From assembly GCF_009857505.1 (NCBI RefSeq), contig NZ_WWCP01000001.1, positions 124,001 to 188,000 on the forward strand: DNA of 64,000 bases, given 5' to 3'. Made by a program: the position numbers and the translations under genes. Source of the DNA: Duganella lactea (lineage in GTDB: Bacteria; Pseudomonadota; Gammaproteobacteria; Burkholderiales; Burkholderiaceae_D). Within the stretch, counting starts at the first letter, position 1; each line of letters begins with the position of its first letter. The notes below the pieces were generated by a model that was not told the origin of the DNA, searched no databases, and saw only the letters and a program-made list of their open reading frames with translations. Below are positions 39,601 to 48,941 of the stretch, one piece after another.

Positions 39601-41525
39601 TAAGCTGCCTCTTCTTTATTCACAAAACCACCGAAACCGGCCTTCTTCAGGTGCACCAGCAGCAACGAAATGGCCGCCGGGGTCACGCCCGAAATACGCG
39701 ATGCCTGGCCCAGCGTTTCCGGACGCTGTGCGTGCAACTTCTGGCGCACTTCCACCGACAGCGCGGTGATGTCCAGGTAGTTGTAGTTCTCCGGCAGTTT
39801 CAGGTTTTCGTAGTGCTCGTGGCGCTCCACTTCGCGCGTCTGGCGGTCGATATAGCCCGAATATTTGAGCTGGATTTCGATCTGTTCCTTGACCGCTTCG
39901 TCGGTTTCGCCAGGGCCGGCCAGGTCGCGGCCATCGGCGCCTTTCAGCGTCATCAGCTTGGCGTACGCGACGCCCGGACGGCGCAGCAGGTCGGCCAGCG
40001 AATACTCGCGCTCGATGGCCTGGCCAATCACGCGCTCCGATTCGGCCGCTTCCAGTATGCGCGGATTCACCCAGATCGAGCGCAGCCGCTCCAGCTCGCG
40101 CGCGACCGATTCGCGCTTGCGGTCGAAGGCTTCCCACTGCGCATCGCCAACCACGCCCAGCTGGCGACCGGCCTCGGTCAGGCGCATGTCGGCGTTGTCT
40201 TCGCGCAGGCTCAGGCGATACTCGGCGCGGCTGGTGAACATGCGGTACGGCTCCATCACGCCTTGCGTGACGAGGTCGTCCACCATCACGCCCAGGTAGG
40301 CTTCCGAACGCGCCGGCGTCCAGGCTTCCTTGCCCTGCGTTTGCAGCGCGGCGTTGACACCGGCCAGCAGGCCTTGTGCGGCGGCTTCTTCGTAGCCGGT
40401 GGTGCCGTTGATCTGGCCGGCGAAGAACAGGCCGCTGATGGCCTTGGTTTCCAGCGATGCTTTCAGGCCGCGCGGGTCGAAATAATCGTATTCAATGGCG
40501 TAGCCGGGACGCAGGATATGGGCGTTTTCCAGCCCTTTCATCGAGCGTACCAGTTCGATCTGCACGTCGAACGGCAGGCTGGTGGAGATGCCGTTTGGAT
40601 AGAACTCGTGCGTCGTCAGGCCCTCAGGTTCCAGGAAAATCTGGTGCGATTCCTTGGACGAGAAGCGGTGGATCTTGTCTTCGATCGACGGGCAGTAACG
40701 TGGGCCGACGCCCTCGATCACGCCGGTGTACATCGGGCTGCGGTCCAGGCCACCACGAATGATGTCGTGGGTTTTGCTGTTGGTGTGGCTCACCCAGCAC
40801 GGCATTTGCTCAGGGTGCATGGCGGTATTGCCCATCACCGAGAACACCGGCACCGGGTCCAGATCGCCCGGCTGTTCGGTCATCTGCGTGAAGTCGATGC
40901 TGCGGCCGTCGATGCGCGGCGGCGTGCCGGTCTTCAGGCGGCCTTGCGGCAGCTTCAGTTCTTTCAGGCGCGCCGACAGCGACACGGCCGGCGGATCGCC
41001 GGCGCGGCCGCCCGAGTAGTTGTTCAGACCGACGTGGATTTTACCATCGAGGAAAGTGCCGGCGGTCAGCACCACGGCTGGCGCCAGGAACTTCAGGCCG
41101 ATCTGGGTGACGGCGCCGACCACGCGCTCGCCCTCGACCATCAGGTCGTCCACGGCCTGCTGGAACAGCCACAGGTTCGGCTGGTTTTCCAGGCGCGAAC
41201 GGATCGCGGCCTTGTACAGAATACGGTCGGCCTGGGCGCGGGTGGCGCGCACGGCGGGGCCTTTGGAGGAATTCAGAATGCGGAACTGGATGCCCGATTC
41301 ATCGGTGGCGATCGCCATGGCGCCGCCGAGCGCGTCGACTTCCTTGACCAGATGGCCTTTGCCGATACCGCCGATGGAGGGATTGCACGACATCTGACCC
41401 AGCGTCTCAATGTTGTGGGTGAGGAGCAGCGTCTTCTGGCCCATGCGGGCGGAAGCAAGCGCGGCTTCGGTGCCGGCGTGACCACCGCCGACAACGATGA
41501 CGTCGAATTTCGTAGGGAATAGCAT
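39600..41525 (-). CDS. mnmG: tRNA uridine-5-carboxymethylaminomethyl modification enzyme MnmG
   Basis: A 641-residue FAD protein (GidA). The N-terminal dinucleotide fold is [16 protein letters not shown], followed by [30 protein letters not shown] and the C-terminal helical domain that contacts MnmE ([20 protein letters not shown]). With MnmE it makes the cmnm5U34 wobble modification. It is the first gene of the mnmG-rsmG-(parAB) run. Confidence 0.98.
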   Translation of the reverse strand: MLFPTKFDVIVVGGGHAGTEAALASARMGQKTLLLTHNIETLGQMSCNPSIGGIGKGHLVKEVDALGGAMAIATDESGIQFRILNSSKGPAVRATRAQADRILYKAAIRSRLENQPNLWLFQQAVDDLMVEGERVVGAVTQIGLKFLAPAVVLTAGTFLDGKIHVGLNNYSGGRAGDPPAVSLSARLKELKLPQGRLKTGTPPRIDGRSIDFTQMTEQPGDLDPVPVFSVMGNTAMHPEQMPCWVSHTNSKTHDIIRGGLDRSPMYTGVIEGVGPRYCPSIEDKIHRFSSKESHQIFLEPEGLTTHEFYPNGISTSLPFDVQIELVRSMKGLENAHILRPGYAIEYDYFDPRGLKASLETKAISGLFFAGQINGTTGYEEAAAQGLLAGVNAALQTQGKEAWTPARSEAYLGVMVDDLVTQGVMEPYRMFTSRAEYRLSLREDNADMRLTEAGRQLGVVGDAQWEAFDRKRESVARELERLRSIWVNPRILEAAESERVIGQAIEREYSLADLLRRPGVAYAKLMTLKGADGRDLAGPGETDEAVKEQIEIQLKYSGYIDRQTREVERHEHYENLKLPENYNYLDITALSVEVRQKLHAQRPETLGQASRISGVTPAAISLLLVHLKKAGFGGFVNKEEAA

Positions 41526-41561
41526 GGTGTGGAAACTTTAAAGCGAAGGGATCAAGGTCAA

Positions 41562-41567
41562 ATTATA
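41562..41567 (-). promoter_or_regulatory. Likely -10 element of the mnmG promoter
   Basis: A perfect TATAAT on the minus strand stands 37 bases upstream of the mnmG start. The -35 region is poor. The region between here and the first parS site is AT-rich. Confidence 0.45.
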
Positions 41568-41615
41568 GAGTTTTTTTAGGGCTGCGACTTTTTTAGGCAA
41601 AAATATTCTTGGTTG

Positions 41616-41631
41616 TGTTCCACGTGAAACA
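41616..41631. promoter_or_regulatory. parS site 1
   Basis: TGTTCCACGTGAAACA matches the bacterial parS consensus (TGTTTCACGTGAAACA) at 15 of 16 bases. It lies in the intergenic region upstream of mnmG, about 3.6 kb from parB. This is the expected ParB centromere. Confidence 0.93.
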
Positions 41632-41640
41632 ATGAAAAAA

Positions 41641-41668
41641 GGGCACTCAGCGTGTCCACTGAGTGCCC
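41641..41668 (-). terminator. Intrinsic terminator of the TauE gene, between two parS sites
   Basis: GGGCACTCAG (41641-41650) and CTGAGTGCCC (41659-41668) pair over 10 bases with an 8-base loop. Read on the minus strand it is followed by six T, so it ends the TauE-like gene. It sits exactly between parS sites 1 and 2. Confidence 0.88.
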
Positions 41669-41677
41669 CTTTAACTT

Positions 41678-41693
41678 TGTTCCACGTGAAACA
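41678..41693. promoter_or_regulatory. parS site 2
   Basis: This is the same 16-base sequence as parS site 1, 62 bases away and in the same orientation, ending 3 bases before the stop of the TauE-like gene. Two close copies make this a strong ParB loading locus. Confidence 0.93.
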
Positions 41694-41696
41694 GTG

Positions 41697-42461
41697 TCAC
41701 CAACGCAACCAAGCGTCATGGCCGGTTTTGACGATCAGCACGGAGACCACGACCAGGAACAACTTGCGCACGAAGCCGCTGCCATGCTTCATCGCCAGGC
41801 GCGAGCCGATCAGCGAACCGGCGATCTGGCAAACGGCCATGGTCAGGCCCAGTTGCCAGATCAGGTGACCGGAGTAGCCGAACCACACCAGCCCGGCGAA
41901 GTTGCAGGCCACGTTGACGATCTTGGCCACCGCCGAGGCGCCGAGGAAGTCGAAGCCGAATACCCGCACGAACAGGAACACCAGAAAGCTGCCCGTGCCC
42001 GGACCGAAGAAGCCGTCATAGAAACCGATCGCCGCGCCGACCACCAGCGCCAGCGACTGCTCCCTGGCGCCCGAGTGGATGGGCGCGTGCACGCTGCCGA
42101 AGTCCTTCTTGGCGAAGGTGTAGATCGCCACCAGCAACAGCACCACCGGCAGCGCGGTACGCATGAAGTCGGCCGAGACGTGGGTCACCGTGTAGGCGCC
42201 GAGGAAGGCAAAGACCAGCGCCGCCATCGCCGCCGGCGTCGCCACCGACCAGGCGATCGCCACCCGCCGCGCATAGCTGACCGCCGCGACGCTGGTGCCG
42301 AAGATACTGGCCAGCTTGTTGGTGCCGATCAGCGTGGCCGGCGCCATGTTGGGAAACACCGTGAACATGGTCGGTAGCTGGATCAACCCTCCTCCACCGA
42401 CGACCGCATCGACCAGACCTGCGCCAAACGCGGCCACACCCAACACCCAAAAGTCCACCAT
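41697..42461 (-). CDS. TauE/SafE-family membrane exporter
   Basis: About 254 residues with eight or so membrane helices and the two-fold repeat of the TauE/SafE family (FGAGLVDAVVGGGGLIQLPTMF and GFYDGFFGPGTGSFLVF). The family exports sulfite, sulfoacetate or other organic anions. I chose the ATG at 42461 (MVDFWVLGV) with a GGAAAG-like site; a start at 42485 is also possible. There is no sulfur-metabolism neighbour to tell the substrate. Confidence 0.87.
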   Translation of the reverse strand: MVDFWVLGVAAFGAGLVDAVVGGGGLIQLPTMFTVFPNMAPATLIGTNKLASIFGTSVAAVSYARRVAIAWSVATPAAMAALVFAFLGAYTVTHVSADFMRTALPVVLLLVAIYTFAKKDFGSVHAPIHSGAREQSLALVVGAAIGFYDGFFGPGTGSFLVFLFVRVFGFDFLGASAVAKIVNVACNFAGLVWFGYSGHLIWQLGLTMAVCQIAGSLIGSRLAMKHGSGFVRKLFLVVVSVLIVKTGHDAWLRW

Positions 42462-42585
42462 GATCCCGCTTTCCTCAACGTCCAAAGGCTCTATTGTACG
42501 GAAGAAATCTGCGTCGGCTGATGCCTATCCGACATGGGTTGGAGTAAGCTTGGCGAAGAACTCACCACCGAAGGGATGCCTTGTC

Positions 42586-43752
42586 ATGCCTGATTTCCCC
42601 GCCTTTGCTTTCGACACCGTCGCCCATATCGTCGCCGAACCGGGCGCCGCCGGACGGCTCGGCGAGCACATCGCCCTGCGCTTTCCCGACGCCAGGCGCG
42701 CGCTGCTCGTCACCGATCCCGGCTTCCTGAAGACCGGGCTGGTCGATGCGCCGGTGGCCAGTTTGCGCGCCGCCGGGCTGACGGTGGCGCTCTATTCCCA
42801 TGTGATGGCCGACCCGCCCGAGGCGGTGGTGCTGGAGGCGGTGGACACCGCGCGCGCTTTCGGGCCCGACATCGTGATCGGCCTCGGCGGCGGCAGCTCG
42901 ATGGACGTGGCCAAGCTGATCGCGGTGCTGGCCGGCGGCGGGCAAGCGATCAGCGCGATCTACGGCATCGGCAACGTGAAAGGCACGCGACTGCCGCTGG
43001 TGCAGATTCCCACCACCGCCGGCACCGGTTCGGAGGTCACCAACATCGCCATCGTCACCACCGGCGCTACCACAAAAATGGGCGTGGTCGCGCCGCAACT
43101 CTATGCCGATTTGGCATTGCTGGACGCCGAGCTGACTTTGGGCCTGCCATCGCAAGTAAGCGCCGTCACCGGCATCGATGCCATGGTGCATGCGATCGAA
43201 GCCTACACCAGCAAGCACAAGAAGAATCCGCTGTCCGATATTCTGGCGCGCGAGGCGCTGCGGCTGCTGTCGGCCAATCTGATCACGGTCTGCGAGAACG
43301 GCAGGAATCTGGCGGCACGCCAGGCCATGCTGCTGGGGGCGATGCTGGCCGGACAGGCGTTTGCCAATGCCCCGGTCGCGGCCGTGCACGCGCTGGCCTA
43401 CCCGATCGGCGGCATGTTTCACGTGCCACATGGACTGTCGAATTCGCTGGTGCTGCCGCACGTGCTGCGCTTCAACGCGGTCGAAGCGGCCGGCCTGTAC
43501 GCCGAGCTGGCGGAGATTGTCGTGCCGGCCGCGAGCGGATCGGTCGAGGCCCGGGCGGAAGCGCTGGCTGTGGCGATGCAACAAATCGCCACGGTCACCG
43601 GCATCGAGCGCACGCTGCGGCAGATCGGCATCCACGAGTCGGATCTGGACCAGCTGGCCGATGACGCCATGCTCCAGACCCGCTTGCTGGGCAACAACCC
43701 GCGCACCGTCACCCGCGACGATGCGCGCGCGATCTACGCGGCAGCGCTTTAG
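42586..43752 (+). CDS. Iron-containing alcohol dehydrogenase
   Basis: A 388-residue group III alcohol dehydrogenase. The NAD(P) segment is VIGLGGGSSMDVAKLIAVL, then IPTTAGTGSEVTNIAI; the metal ligands are Asp/His in TGIDAMVHAIEAY and His in AVHALAYPIGGMFHVPHG. The start is MPDFPAFAF with AAGGG upstream. The substrate is unknown. Convergent and 4-base overlapping with the 3-hydroxybutyrate oligomer hydrolase gene, which makes a hydroxyacid substrate conceivable but unproven. Confidence 0.9.
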   Translation: MPDFPAFAFDTVAHIVAEPGAAGRLGEHIALRFPDARRALLVTDPGFLKTGLVDAPVASLRAAGLTVALYSHVMADPPEAVVLEAVDTARAFGPDIVIGLGGGSSMDVAKLIAVLAGGGQAISAIYGIGNVKGTRLPLVQIPTTAGTGSEVTNIAIVTTGATTKMGVVAPQLYADLALLDAELTLGLPSQVSAVTGIDAMVHAIEAYTSKHKKNPLSDILAREALRLLSANLITVCENGRNLAARQAMLLGAMLAGQAFANAPVAAVHALAYPIGGMFHVPHGLSNSLVLPHVLRFNAVEAAGLYAELAEIVVPAASGSVEARAEALAVAMQQIATVTGIERTLRQIGIHESDLDQLADDAMLQTRLLGNNPRTVTRDDARAIYAAAL

Positions 43753-45797
43753 TCCGGCACCGTCACCGTCGTGCCGCTGACCGAGATGGCGTTGCCGGCG
43801 GCTGGCGCGGTGGCGATCACCGGCAGGTTGGCGCCGGTCAGTGCCATGGTGTTATCGGCACGCGTCACCGTCCGCACCACTTGCGATGGCGGCAACGGCG
43901 TGCCGGTGCGCAGGTTGGCCAGCATCGCATCCAGCGCACGGAACAGGTACAGGTGCAGCGGCACCACGCTGGCCGGCAGCGCATTGGTGAATACGTCGAA
44001 GTGATTGGCATTCGTCACTTCGATGTAGCGCAGCTTGCTCGCCCCGCCCTCCACCGATGCGTTCAGCCCGGCATACGCGCGGGAGGCGAAGTTCACCGGA
44101 ATCAGCGTGTCGCCGCGGCCATGGACGATGATGGCCGGCTTGCCTTGCAGATTGCCGCTCGCCAGCACCTCCGCAATGCCGGAGCGCACGCGCGCGCTGT
44201 TGGTCGCCAGCGTGCCGGTCAACGGCGCGCCGGTCACCGTATCGACGCCGGTCGCCAGCGAGCGCAGGCACAGGAAGCCATCCAGCGACTGGTCGGCGAT
44301 GCCGCTGGCGGGCGATACGCCCAGGTTGTACGCCTTGGCGCCGCCGACCGCATCCTCATACACCACGCTGCCGATGATGCCGCTTTGCGTGGCGAAGCTG
44401 GACGCCTTCTGCTCCGCCGTGAAGGCCACCGGCGCGCCGCTGGCGTCCGTCGGCGCAAAGCTGAAGCCACAGACCTTGTCGGTGACGGAAAATTTGCCAT
44501 AGGCATAGGCGTAGGTGACGGCGACCAGGACGTTGGTGCTGGCGTGCGCGGCTTGCAGCACGTCGGAATCGGCCAGCCAGCCGTAGGCCCTCAAACGCGC
44601 CCTTGCGTCGCTCTGCTGTGCGCTTAAATCGCCGCCGCTCAGCAAGCCTTTGGCGGCCAGCGCCGCACAGCGACCCGGCGCCGCCGCCGTGGCGGCGATA
44701 CACGGCTGATACAGCGCCGCATAGGTCGAATAATCGTACAGGCCCTTGCCCTGCCCCGGCACCGCCGTCGCGCCCTGCCGCACCGTGTAGCCGCTAGAGG
44801 CGCGGGGCTGGATCTGCGGCTCGCTAACGGCCACGCCGGAAATCAGGCCCTTGGTGTCCTGCTCCGCCGCCAGCAGCGCCGCGCCGCCGCCGTTGGAGAT
44901 GCTGGAGGCGATGGTGATGGTGTTTTTCGGCGTCAATGCCACCAGGTGGCTTTGGTTGTCGCGCGCCAGCGCGCCGTACTGTTCATTGAGCACGTAGAAG
45001 GCAAACTCCACCGCCTGCAGCGTGGTCTTGCCCCAGTTCTTTTCAGGATTCAGCTGCGCATGCGCGTGCTTGAAGGCGATGCGACCCGGATAGGCGGCGG
45101 CGAAGGCGGCGCGCTCGGCATCGCTCAGCTGCGGCGCGAACGTGGCATTCTTGCCGGCCACCGCGCGGGTGGCGCGCACGCCGTTCCGCAGGTTCACGCT
45201 GTCGTCGTCGAAGGTGTAGAGGCCGGTGCCGCCGCCCTTGTCGCTGTAGGCCACCGCGCAGTGGTTCTTCAGACCCCATTCGCCGGAAGTGCTGATGGCG
45301 CCGTAGATGCCGCGCGAGCCGCTCGACGTGCCGGTGACGATGCACGGGTTTTTCACGTCGAACCCGGCCGGCACCTGCACCATCAGGGTCGTGTTGTCGT
45401 CCGTGTAGGCGATATGTTCGCTGCCGGCGATCTTGCCCTCGCCCGCGCCTGCCACACCGCCGGCATCGACGTTGGGGCCGTACAGCGTGCCGTAGCCGCT
45501 GTTGGCGGCGATATCCAGCACCGCGCGGTAATTGCTGTAGATGGCGTTGCGGCGCAGTTCGGCGGGTGTGGGATGCGCGGGGTCGGTGTAGACCGGTGGC
45601 GCGTTGGCCGCCAGTCCGGTCTTGCCGAGGCCGGCGGTCAGCAGATCGTCGCTGGCGCCGTCGTAGGTGGTGCTGCTGATGTCGCCGAGGTAGGCCGGCT
45701 TGAAGTTCAGGTCTTGCGGATGGTCGTGCCCGTGACGGGAGCCGCAGGCGGCGAATGCGATGCCGGCCAGCGCCAGCACAATGGTTTTGATTTGCAT
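43749..45797 (-). CDS. 3-hydroxybutyrate oligomer hydrolase, exported lipoprotein-like
   Basis: About 682 residues, matching the D-(-)-3-hydroxybutyrate oligomer hydrolase family (GTSSGSRGIYGAISTSGEWGLKNHCAVAY, LNPEKNWGKTTLQAVEFAFYVLNEQYG, SSISNGGGAALLAAEQD). The N-terminus is a signal sequence ending AFAACGS, possibly a lipoprotein cleavage site. The likely Ser nucleophile is in SISNGGGA. It splits 3HB oligomers released from PHB. The start (45797) lies 7 bases after livM, so it is co-transcribed with the ABC transporter. Confidence 0.9.
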   Translation of the reverse strand: MQIKTIVLALAGIAFAACGSRHGHDHPQDLNFKPAYLGDISSTTYDGASDDLLTAGLGKTGLAANAPPVYTDPAHPTPAELRRNAIYSNYRAVLDIAANSGYGTLYGPNVDAGGVAGAGEGKIAGSEHIAYTDDNTTLMVQVPAGFDVKNPCIVTGTSSGSRGIYGAISTSGEWGLKNHCAVAYSDKGGGTGLYTFDDDSVNLRNGVRATRAVAGKNATFAPQLSDAERAAFAAAYPGRIAFKHAHAQLNPEKNWGKTTLQAVEFAFYVLNEQYGALARDNQSHLVALTPKNTITIASSISNGGGAALLAAEQDTKGLISGVAVSEPQIQPRASSGYTVRQGATAVPGQGKGLYDYSTYAALYQPCIAATAAAPGRCAALAAKGLLSGGDLSAQQSDARARLRAYGWLADSDVLQAAHASTNVLVAVTYAYAYGKFSVTDKVCGFSFAPTDASGAPVAFTAEQKASSFATQSGIIGSVVYEDAVGGAKAYNLGVSPASGIADQSLDGFLCLRSLATGVDTVTGAPLTGTLATNSARVRSGIAEVLASGNLQGKPAIIVHGRGDTLIPVNFASRAYAGLNASVEGGASKLRYIEVTNANHFDVFTNALPASVVPLHLYLFRALDAMLANLRTGTPLPPSQVVRTVTRADNTMALTGANLPVIATAPAAGNAISVSGTTVTVPD

Positions 45798-45804
45798 AGC
45801 GTCC

Positions 45805-46782
45805 TCATACTGGTTTCTTCTTTCCGGCCAGAGCGATGAACTCACCGATGATTCCGCGCCGGAACAACAGCACACAAATAATGAAGATCAGGCCAACCAC
45901 CATGTTGACCGCTTCCCCTATGGTGTTAAACCACTCGACGCCGGTGACGCGCGCCAGCAGCGCGCCCCAGTCGCCCAGCTTGTTCTCAAGCACGATGATG
46001 ATGATGGCGCCGAGCATCGGGCCGGCCAGCGTGCCCATGCCGCCCACCAGCGTCATCAGAATAACCAAACCGGACATCGTCCAATGGACATCGGTCAAGG
46101 TTTCGAATCCCAGCACCACGGTTTTGGTGGCGCCGGCCAGCGCCGACAGCGCGGCCGACAGCACGAAGGCCAGCAGCTTGTACTGGTCGACGTCGTAGCC
46201 CAGCGACACGGCGCGCGGTTCGTTTTCCTTGATCGCCTTCAGCACCTGGCCGAACGGCGAATGCACGGTGCGCACGATCAGCGCGAACGCCAGCACGCAG
46301 ATGCCCAGCACCACGAAGTACAGCGTGGTGTCGTTGCTGAGATCGACAGTGCCGAACAATCTTCCACGTGGAACACCCTGCAGCCCGTCCTCGCCGCCGG
46401 TGAACTCCCCCGCCCGCAGCGCGCCGAAGTACACCATCTGCGCCAGCGCCAGCGTGATCATCGAGAAGTAGATGCCCTGGCGGCGGATCGCCAGCGCCCC
46501 CATCACCAGCCCGATCAGCGCGCCGGCGGCGACGCCGGCCAGCAGGCCCAGTTCAAATGGCAGGCCCCAATGCTTCAGCGCGTTGCCGGCGAAATAACCC
46601 GCCATGCCAAAGAAGGCGGCGTGGCCGAACGACAGCAGGCCGGTGAAGCCGATCAGCAGGTTGAAGGCGCAGGCGAACAGCGCGAAGCACAACAGCTTGG
46701 ACAGGAACACCGGGTAGCCGACCAACGGCGCCGCGATGGCAATCGCCAAGGCGATCAGGTAGCCGATTTTCTTGTTCATCAT
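45805..46782 (-). CDS. livM: Branched-chain-type ABC transporter permease (LivM family)
   Basis: A 325-residue permease with about eight membrane helices and the family's EAA-like cytoplasmic segment near VHSPFGQVLKAIKENEPRAVSLGYDV. Gene order and start overlap (ATGA with livH) mark it as the second permease of a LivFGHM-type importer. A parS-like sequence lies inside the coding region at 46360-46375. The substrate class (amino acid or other small carboxylate) is not certain. Confidence 0.9.
   Translation of the reverse strand: MMNKKIGYLIALAIAIAAPLVGYPVFLSKLLCFALFACAFNLLIGFTGLLSFGHAAFFGMAGYFAGNALKHWGLPFELGLLAGVAAGALIGLVMGALAIRRQGIYFSMITLALAQMVYFGALRAGEFTGGEDGLQGVPRGRLFGTVDLSNDTTLYFVVLGICVLAFALIVRTVHSPFGQVLKAIKENEPRAVSLGYDVDQYKLLAFVLSAALSALAGATKTVVLGFETLTDVHWTMSGLVILMTLVGGMGTLAGPMLGAIIIIVLENKLGDWGALLARVTGVEWFNTIGEAVNMVVGLIFIICVLLFRRGIIGEFIALAGKKKPV
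46360..46375. promoter_or_regulatory. parS-like site 3 inside livM
   Basis: TCTTCCACGTGGAACA has 15 of 16 bases of the palindromic parS form TGTTCCACGTGGAACA. It lies in the livM coding sequence, 4.7 kb from parS sites 1 and 2. Coding-embedded parS sites are known in other bacteria. Confidence 0.75.
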
Positions 46783-47663
46783 CGTTCCTTACCGAATAGT
46801 CCAGCCGGGCGCAGCAATAGCACCACCACCATCACCAGGAACACCACGGTCGACGAAAACTCCGGATAGAACACCTTGGTCAGGCCCTCAATGACGCCCA
46901 GCGCCAGCCCGGTCAGGATCGAGCCCAGAATCGACCCCATGCCACCGATCACCACAACGGCGAATACGACGATAATCAGGTTCTGCCCCATCAGGGGCTG
47001 CACCTGGATGATCGGGGCCGCCAGAACGCCTGCAAAGCCCGCCAAAGCGACGCCGAAGCCATAGGTCAGCGTCACCATCAGCGGCACGTTGATACCGAAC
47101 GCCTCGACCAGCTTGGGATTCTCGGTGCCGGCGCGCAGGTAGGCGCCCAGTTTGGTCTTCTCGATGACGAACCAGGTGGACAGGCAAACCAGCAGCGACG
47201 CCAGCACCACCCAGGCGCGGTAGTTCGGCATCACCATGAAGCCGAGGTCGGTGGCGCCGGCCAGCGCCTCGGGCACCTGGAACGGCTGGCCGGAGACGCC
47301 GTAGAACGAGCGGAACACGCCTTCCACCAGCAGCGTGATGCCGAACGTCAGCAGCAGCCCGTACAGGTGGTCCAGCTGGTACAGATGGCGCAGCATGGTC
47401 TTCTCGATGACGACGCCGAACACGCCGACGATCAGCGGCGCGAGAATCAGCATCACCCAGTAATTCAGGCCCCAGTACTCGATGCCCATCCACGCCAGGA
47501 ACGCGCCCATCATGTACAGCGCGCCGTGCGAAAAGTTGATCACATTGAGCAGGCCGAAGATGACCGCCAGGCCGAGCGACAGCATCGCGTAGAACGAGCC
47601 GTTGACCAGGCCCAGCAGCAACTGGCTCATAATCATGGGCAAGGGATAGCCGAAGATTTCCAT
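46779..47663 (-). CDS. livH: Branched-chain-type ABC transporter permease (LivH family)
   Basis: A 294-residue permease with about eight membrane helices. LLLGLVNGSFYAMLSLGLAVIFGLLNVINFSHGALYM is the LivH N-terminal signature, and YLRAGTENPKLVEAFGINV is the cytoplasmic coupling loop. It overlaps livM by 4 bases. It is separated from the substrate-binding-protein gene by 60 bases that hold a REP-like hairpin. Confidence 0.92.
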   Translation of the reverse strand: MEIFGYPLPMIMSQLLLGLVNGSFYAMLSLGLAVIFGLLNVINFSHGALYMMGAFLAWMGIEYWGLNYWVMLILAPLIVGVFGVVIEKTMLRHLYQLDHLYGLLLTFGITLLVEGVFRSFYGVSGQPFQVPEALAGATDLGFMVMPNYRAWVVLASLLVCLSTWFVIEKTKLGAYLRAGTENPKLVEAFGINVPLMVTLTYGFGVALAGFAGVLAAPIIQVQPLMGQNLIIVVFAVVVIGGMGSILGSILTGLALGVIEGLTKVFYPEFSSTVVFLVMVVVLLLRPAGLFGKER

Positions 47664-47695
47664 GGGAATCCAGAATAGAGAGAGATCGTTTGAAC

Positions 47696-47723
47696 CGTCA
47701 TTCCGGCTTGCGCCGGAACGACG
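47696..47723. repeat. REP-like hairpin between the binding-protein gene and livH
   Basis: CGTCATTCCGGC (47696-47707) and GCCGGAACGACG (47712-47723) pair with one mismatch around TTGC. It immediately follows the stop of the substrate-binding-protein gene. It probably protects the upstream mRNA 3' end and sets a higher level of binding protein than permease. Confidence 0.8.
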
Positions 47724-48920
47724 CTATTTCCACAAGCTACACTTGGTCTCCGCCTTGGTGGCATACGCCTGGTCGCCCGGTATGGTGGCGACGACCTTGT
47801 AGTAATCCCATGGATACTTCGACTCCGACGGCTTCTTCACTTCCATCAGATACATATCGTGGACCATGCGGCCGTCCGGACGGATCACGCCGTTCTTCGC
47901 GAACATGTCGTTGATCTGGTTCGCCTTCAGGTAGGCCATCACCTTGACCGAATCGTCGGTGCCGACCGCCTTCACCGCCTTCAGGTAATTGCCGGCGGCC
48001 GAGTAGTCGGCGGCCTGCAGCATCGACGGCTCCTTCTTCATCTTGTCGAAATAGCGCTTCGACCAGGCGCGCGTGTCGGCGTTCTGGTCCCAGTACCAGC
48101 CGTCGGTCAGGTACATGCCCTGCGTCAGGCTCAGGCCCAGCGAATGCACGTCGTTGATGAAGATCAGCAAGCCGGCCAGCTTCATCTTCTTGGTGACGCC
48201 GAACTCGTTGGCGGCCTTGATCGAGTTGATCGCGTCGCCGCCGGCATTGGCCAGGCCGAGAATCTGCGCGCCCGACGCTTGCGCCTGTAGCAGGAAGGAC
48301 GAGAAGTCCGACGCCGACAGCGGATGCTTGACCGAACCCAGCACCTTGCCGCCGGCCGCCTTTACCAGATCGGCCGTGTCTTTTTCCAGCGACTGGCCGA
48401 AGGCATAGTCGGCGGTCATGAAATACCAGTTCTTGCCGCCCTGTTTGACGATCGCGCCGCCGGTGCCGCGCGCCAGCGCGATGGTGTCATACGCGTAGTG
48501 CACGGTGTACGGCGTGCACTCCTCGTTGGTCAGGCGGGCCGAGCCGGCACCGATCGCAATGAAGATTTTTTTCTTCTCCGCCGCCACCTTGGCCATGGCC
48601 AGATTGGCGCCGGAGTTGGTGCCGCCGATCAGCATGTCGACGCCCTGCTGGTCGAACCATTCGCGCGCCTTCGAGGCGGCGATGTCGGCCTTGTTCTGGT
48701 GGTCGGCGGAAACGAATTCAATCTTCTTGCCGTTGATGTTGCCGCCGGCGTCGGCAATCGCCATCTTGATGGCCTCGGCGCCGCCGGCGCCATCGATGTC
48801 GGTGTACAGGCCGGACATGTCGGTGATGAAACCGATCTTCACGGTGTCGTTGGAAATCTGCGCCTGCGCGGAGAAGGATGCACAAGCGGCGACTGCAAGC
48901 GTGATGGCTTTGATGTTCAT
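47724..48920 (-). CDS. ABC transporter periplasmic substrate-binding protein (Peripla_BP_6 type)
   Basis: About 398 residues. The signal peptide (MNIKAITLAVAACASFSAQA) precedes a LivJ-like fold: DTVKIGFITDMSGLYTDIDG, MLIGGTNSGANLAMAKVA, YFMTADYAFGQSLEKD. The start at 48920 has GGGAGA upstream. It belongs to the large LivK/AmiC-like group, whose members bind amino acids, amides, aromatic acids or others. The pairing with a 3HB oligomer hydrolase allows a hydroxyacid ligand, but this is an inference. Confidence 0.9.
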   Translation of the reverse strand: MNIKAITLAVAACASFSAQAQISNDTVKIGFITDMSGLYTDIDGAGGAEAIKMAIADAGGNINGKKIEFVSADHQNKADIAASKAREWFDQQGVDMLIGGTNSGANLAMAKVAAEKKKIFIAIGAGSARLTNEECTPYTVHYAYDTIALARGTGGAIVKQGGKNWYFMTADYAFGQSLEKDTADLVKAAGGKVLGSVKHPLSASDFSSFLLQAQASGAQILGLANAGGDAINSIKAANEFGVTKKMKLAGLLIFINDVHSLGLSLTQGMYLTDGWYWDQNADTRAWSKRYFDKMKKEPSMLQAADYSAAGNYLKAVKAVGTDDSVKVMAYLKANQINDMFAKNGVIRPDGRMVHDMYLMEVKKPSESKYPWDYYKVVATIPGDQAYATKAETKCSLWK

Positions 48921-48941
48921 TATCTGTCTCCCTACCAAGGT

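Noticed and set aside
37360..39603. A 747-codon plus-strand open frame opposite parB, parA and rsmG
   Set aside because: It runs through three conserved genes and the AT-rich repeat array, where it encodes a low-complexity Asn/Tyr/Ile stretch. It is an antisense artefact.
43415..43430. parS-like TGTTTCACGTGCCACA in the Fe-ADH gene
   Set aside because: Only 14 of 16 bases match, one half-site is damaged, and the stretch encodes the conserved MFHVPHG metal-binding motif, so coding constraint explains it.
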